Shown piece by piece: positions 5,224 to 7,759 of a DNA stretch of 7,759 nt. A model generated the notes under the pieces. The model did not search any database and was not told the DNA's origin. It saw nothing but the letters and a program-made list of their open reading frames with translations. A program made the translations under genes and the position numbers. How positions within the stretch are numbered: position 1 is the stretch's first letter; every line of letters starts with the position of its first letter. Location of the stretch: positions 1 to 7,759 of the forward strand of contig CAKOIB010000056.1 of NCBI GenBank assembly GCA_934086255.1, written 5' to 3'. The stretch is from an uncultured Bacilli bacterium. GTDB taxonomy: Bacteria > Bacillota_I > Bacilli_A > RF39 > UBA660.

Positions 5224-6114
5224 ATGGAAAATAAGTATGAAGTTAATACATTTATTTTAGATTACATTGATTATTTAAAATACGAAAGAAACTTAAGTCC
5301 TGAAACAATAAGTAAATATAAGTACAATTTAATTGTTTTTGAAAAGTACATGTTAAATAAAAATGTTAATTTATTTGATGTAACACAATACAATATAATA
5401 GACTTTCTTACTAATTATTTTAAAAACAAAGGTGTTAGTTCTAAAACTAATAGCATTACTTCGATTAACAACTTCTATATATATCTAATAAAGGATAAAA
5501 GGATTGATATTAATCCTTGTGAAAATATTGATAGACCAAAACTAAAGAAAAAGTTACCTGATGTATTAACAGTAAATGAAGTTGATAAACTACTTGATAT
5601 TCCACTTCATACTAAAGAAGATTACAGAAATAAAGCAATACTCGAGGTTTTATACGCAACAGGTATAAGAATTAGTGAACTTACTAATTTAAAAATAAAT
5701 GATGTAGATTTTACTAACAAAGTAGTTAGAGTCTTTGGTAAAGGTTCTAAAGAAAGAATTGTACCCATTAATAAGTATGCCTTAAAATACTTAGGAATGT
5801 ATTTAGATATAAGAGGATCTTTCTTAAAAGGTAAACTTACTGATTACATTTTCTTAAATAGTAAGGGTGAAGCTATTAGTAGAGAAAGTTTTGGACTAGA
5901 ACTTAATAAAATAGTAAAAAAACAAGGATTAAATAAAAAAGTTACACCTCATATGCTTAGACATTCTTTTGCTACTCATATGTTAAATCAAGGTGCAGAC
6001 TTAAGAAGCATACAAGAATTACTTGGTCATTCTGATATTAGTACTACTACTATATATACACACGTTAGTAATGAAAAAGTAAAAAATGATTATTTAAAAT
6101 ACCATACAAGATAG
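5224..6114 (+). CDS. xerD: Tyrosine recombinase XerD
   Basis: XerC/XerD recombinases resolve chromosome dimers at dif near the replication terminus, with FtsK. The 296 residues match the usual length of about 298. The N-terminal SAM-like DNA-binding domain (about 8-90) includes YLKYERNLSPETISKY. The catalytic domain holds all expected residues: Arg149 (ATGIRISEL), Lys173 (GKGSKER), His243 and Arg246 (PHMLRH), His269 (LLGHSDI) and the nucleophile Tyr278 (TTTIYTH), with spacing close to E. coli XerD. An in-frame TTG at 5212 would add four residues, but the ATG at 5224 has GAGG six bases upstream and is preferred. deoB starts 10 bases after the TAG stop, as in the Bacillus ripX-drm pair, which supports XerD over XerC. 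It appears to be the resident housekeeping enzyme, not a phage integrase. Confidence 0.88.
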   Translation: MENKYEVNTFILDYIDYLKYERNLSPETISKYKYNLIVFEKYMLNKNVNLFDVTQYNIIDFLTNYFKNKGVSSKTNSITSINNFYIYLIKDKRIDINPCENIDRPKLKKKLPDVLTVNEVDKLLDIPLHTKEDYRNKAILEVLYATGIRISELTNLKINDVDFTNKVVRVFGKGSKERIVPINKYALKYLGMYLDIRGSFLKGKLTDYIFLNSKGEAISRESFGLELNKIVKKQGLNKKVTPHMLRHSFATHMLNQGADLRSIQELLGHSDISTTTIYTHVSNEKVKNDYLKYHTR

Positions 6115-6124
6115 GGAGGATATT

Positions 6125-7294
6125 ATGAGATTTAAAAGAGTATTTTTAATAGTTTGTGATTCACTTGGAGTAGGGGAAGCACAAGATGCAGTAAATTATG
6201 GAGATATAGGAGCTAATACATTAAAACATATTAATGATAAACACAACCTATTTATACCTAATCTTAAAAAACTTGGATTTTTAGACACAATTAATATGAA
6301 TGAAGATGATGATGTTGAAGCATACTATACTATTGCAAGACCTAATAACAAAGGAAAAGATACATTAAATGGTCATTATGAAATAGTAGGTTTAAGAAAC
6401 GAAGTAGCTTTTAAAACATTTACAGAACACGGTTTTCCAGAAGAATTAATTAAAGAAATAGAAAGTCAAACAGGAAGAAAAGTAATTGGTAATTGTGCAG
6501 CCTCTGGTACTGAAATAATTAAAGAACTTGGAGAAGAACACATAAAAACCGGTGCACTTATTATTTATACTTCAGCAGATTCTGTTTTACAAGTTGCAGC
6601 ACATGAAGCAGTTATTCCAGTAGATTTATTATATAAATATTGTGAAATTATTAGAAACATAACCACTAAAGACGAATGGAAAGTTGGTAGAATCATTGCA
6701 AGACCTTTTATTGGTAATAATAAAAATAATTTTAAAAGAACAGGAAATCGTAGAGATTTTGCTTTAAAACCTCCGACTAAATCTATTTTAAATAAATTAA
6801 GCGATAAAGGATTAAGCGTCATATCTGTTGGTAAGATATATGACATATTTGATGGAGAAGGAATAACTAAAAAACTTACATCCCATTCAAATAAAGAAGC
6901 TGTAGATAAAGTACTTGAAGTAATGAATAAAAACTTTACTGGATTATGTTTTGCTAATTTAAATGATTTTGATACATTATATGGCCATAGAAGAGATTCT
7001 TTAGGATATGCTAATGCCATTGAAGAACTTGATGTAGAAATACCAATGATGCTAAATAATTTAAATAATGATGATTTACTTATTATAACAGCAGATCATG
7101 GTAATGATCCAACATATTCAGGAACAGATCATACAAGAGAAAATACTCCAGTAATTATTTATAGTAGAGTATTTAGAAATCCTAAGAACTTACCAATTAT
7201 GTCAACATTTGCAGATATTGGTGCTACCATAGCAGATAACTTTGAAATAGATCCTCCGATGATTGGGGAATCATATTTAGATAAATTAATATAA
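6125..7294 (+). CDS. deoB: Phosphopentomutase
   Basis: DeoB interconverts ribose 1-phosphate and ribose 5-phosphate (and the deoxy forms), linking nucleoside breakdown to the pentose phosphate pathway in the cytoplasm. The 389 residues fit the family (about 390-405). It belongs to the alkaline phosphatase superfamily and shows the two-Mn site: Asp12 (VCDSLGVGEA), Asp283 and His288 (DFDTLYGHRRD), Asp324 and His325 (TADHGND) and His336 (GTDHTRE). The phosphorylated Thr is probably Thr80 in GKDTLNGHYE, where the family more often has KDT(T/M)TGHWE. The cap domain lies between about 95 and 215 and includes GNCAASGTEII, VLQVAAHE and RVIARPF-like RIIARPFIG. GGGAGG (6114-6119) overlaps the last base of the xerD stop, five bases before the ATG, so translation is probably coupled. 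In Bacillus a purine nucleoside phosphorylase gene follows; here it is a lipoprotein gene. Confidence 0.95.
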   Translation: MRFKRVFLIVCDSLGVGEAQDAVNYGDIGANTLKHINDKHNLFIPNLKKLGFLDTINMNEDDDVEAYYTIARPNNKGKDTLNGHYEIVGLRNEVAFKTFTEHGFPEELIKEIESQTGRKVIGNCAASGTEIIKELGEEHIKTGALIIYTSADSVLQVAAHEAVIPVDLLYKYCEIIRNITTKDEWKVGRIIARPFIGNNKNNFKRTGNRRDFALKPPTKSILNKLSDKGLSVISVGKIYDIFDGEGITKKLTSHSNKEAVDKVLEVMNKNFTGLCFANLNDFDTLYGHRRDSLGYANAIEELDVEIPMMLNNLNNDDLLIITADHGNDPTYSGTDHTRENTPVIIYSRVFRNPKNLPIMSTFADIGATIADNFEIDPPMIGESYLDKLI

Positions 7295-7296
7295 TA

Positions 7297-7308
7297 GGGA
7301 AGGGGAAG
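7297..7308 (+). promoter_or_regulatory. Ribosome-binding region of the lipoprotein gene
   Basis: GGGAAGGGGAAG starts two bases after the deoB stop. Its GGGG core ends 7 bases before ATT (7313) and 10 before ATA (7316). No ATG, GTG or TTG start in the lipoprotein frame lies within reach of it, which points to a non-canonical start. Confidence 0.55.
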
Positions 7309-7312
7309 TGAT

Positions 7313-7759
7313 ATTATAAAAAAAATATTTAATTTATTAATTATCGTACTTTTAGCATTTACAATAGTGGGATGTTCTAATAAGATTCCAATTAAACCAG
7401 AATATAGTGTAAATGAGCAAGCAATAGCAGATAATATTGAATTGCTTATTAACGAAGTAACTTACAATGAAACACATCAAACACTTAAAATTAAAATTAA
7501 AATGACTAATAAAAGAGATAATACTATTACAATTAAATCAGATGAAATGTTTAGACTATATGATATAAACAAAGTTCAAATACCTAATAGTTATAATAAT
7601 AGTGTTAATATAATTAAAAAAGATGAAACTATTACTTATATATTAGAATATAGTGTTTCTAAAAAAGAAATATATGAATTATATTTTTATTCAGGTATTG
7701 TAGAAAATAATATAAGATTTAATATAACTAGTAAGGATATCACTAATGCTATTGAATAA
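7313..7759 (+). CDS. Small lipoprotein with DUF4352-like domain, non-ATG start
   Basis: From ATT at 7313 (or ATA at 7316) the frame reads as a classical lipoprotein signal peptide: two lysines, a hydrophobic core (IFNLLIIVLLAFT) and the lipobox I-V-G-C with Cys21, followed by SNK. Signal peptidase II would cleave before Cys21 and the protein would be lipid-anchored on the outer face of the membrane. The mature part is a single strand-rich domain like DUF4352: NIELLINEVTYN, LKIKIKMTNKRDNTITI, MFRLYDINKVQI, IKKDETITYILEY. Such domains have an immunoglobulin-like fold and no known enzymatic role. If GTG at 7367 were taken as start, the signal peptide would be lost and the lipobox would become the N-terminus, which makes no sense. 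The total is 148 residues; the TAA stop is the last codon of the window. It is 18 bases after deoB and probably in that operon. Confidence 0.75.
   Translation: MIKKIFNLLIIVLLAFTIVGCSNKIPIKPEYSVNEQAIADNIELLINEVTYNETHQTLKIKIKMTNKRDNTITIKSDEMFRLYDINKVQIPNSYNNSVNIIKKDETITYILEYSVSKKEIYELYFYSGIVENNIRFNITSKDITNAIE

Noticed and set aside
5224..6114. Phage or integron integrase with a cargo island
   Set aside because: Length, motifs and pairing with deoB fit housekeeping XerD; no attachment-site repeats or tRNA target seen nearby.
6565..7020. Reverse-strand frame of 151 codons inside deoB
   Set aside because: Lies antisense within deoB, whose catalytic motifs are all intact; no family resemblance and no ribosome-binding site noted.

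Overview
The window is strongly AT-rich DNA with Shine-Dalgarno sites of the GGAGG type and SigA-like promoters (TTGACT / 17 bp / TGGTATAAT). This suggests a low-GC Firmicute or Mollicute-related bacterium, plausibly an uncultured gut Bacilli lineage; the placement is an inference. Every tryptophan codon I checked is TGG, and rarA ends in TGA (followed at once by TAA), so the standard code fits better than the TGA=Trp mycoplasma code.

Layout: (1) 1-327, the 3' end of an Rpn-type recombination-promoting nuclease/putative transposase, cut by the window edge, ending in a terminator that works on both strands. (2) 378-1592, rarA (mgsA), convergent with the nuclease. (3) A divergent intergenic region of about 130 bp carrying a near-consensus extended -10 promoter. 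(4) 1724-5134, three genes of unknown function, called A, B and C here. They read as one transcription unit closed by a good intrinsic terminator at 5133-5158. A and B are paralogues built from an N-terminal signature domain plus several copies of a roughly 75-residue module. C looks unrelated in its body, but shares the same ribosome-binding leader and a similar last ten residues. (5) 5178-7759, a second transcription unit: xerD, deoB (phosphopentomutase) and a small lipoprotein with a DUF4352-like domain. The lipoprotein appears to use a non-ATG start codon, so its signal peptide is easily missed.

The flanks are ordinary: RarA and XerD act on chromosome replication and dimer resolution, and DeoB on nucleoside and pentose-phosphate salvage. 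An xerD-deoB pairing is also known from Bacillus. The A-B-C block is the part I cannot assign to any known family, and it is the best candidate for something undescribed. Its marks are repeated modules within and between genes, a duplicated leader plus N-terminus, an in-frame 42-bp triplication, a C-terminal motif common to all three proteins, and an intercistronic hairpin before C. None of the three has a signal peptide or an evident transmembrane segment, so the products are probably cytoplasmic. I see no tRNA, rRNA, CRISPR array, inverted-repeat-bounded insertion sequence or prophage structural gene. No stretch over 300 bases lacks a gene.
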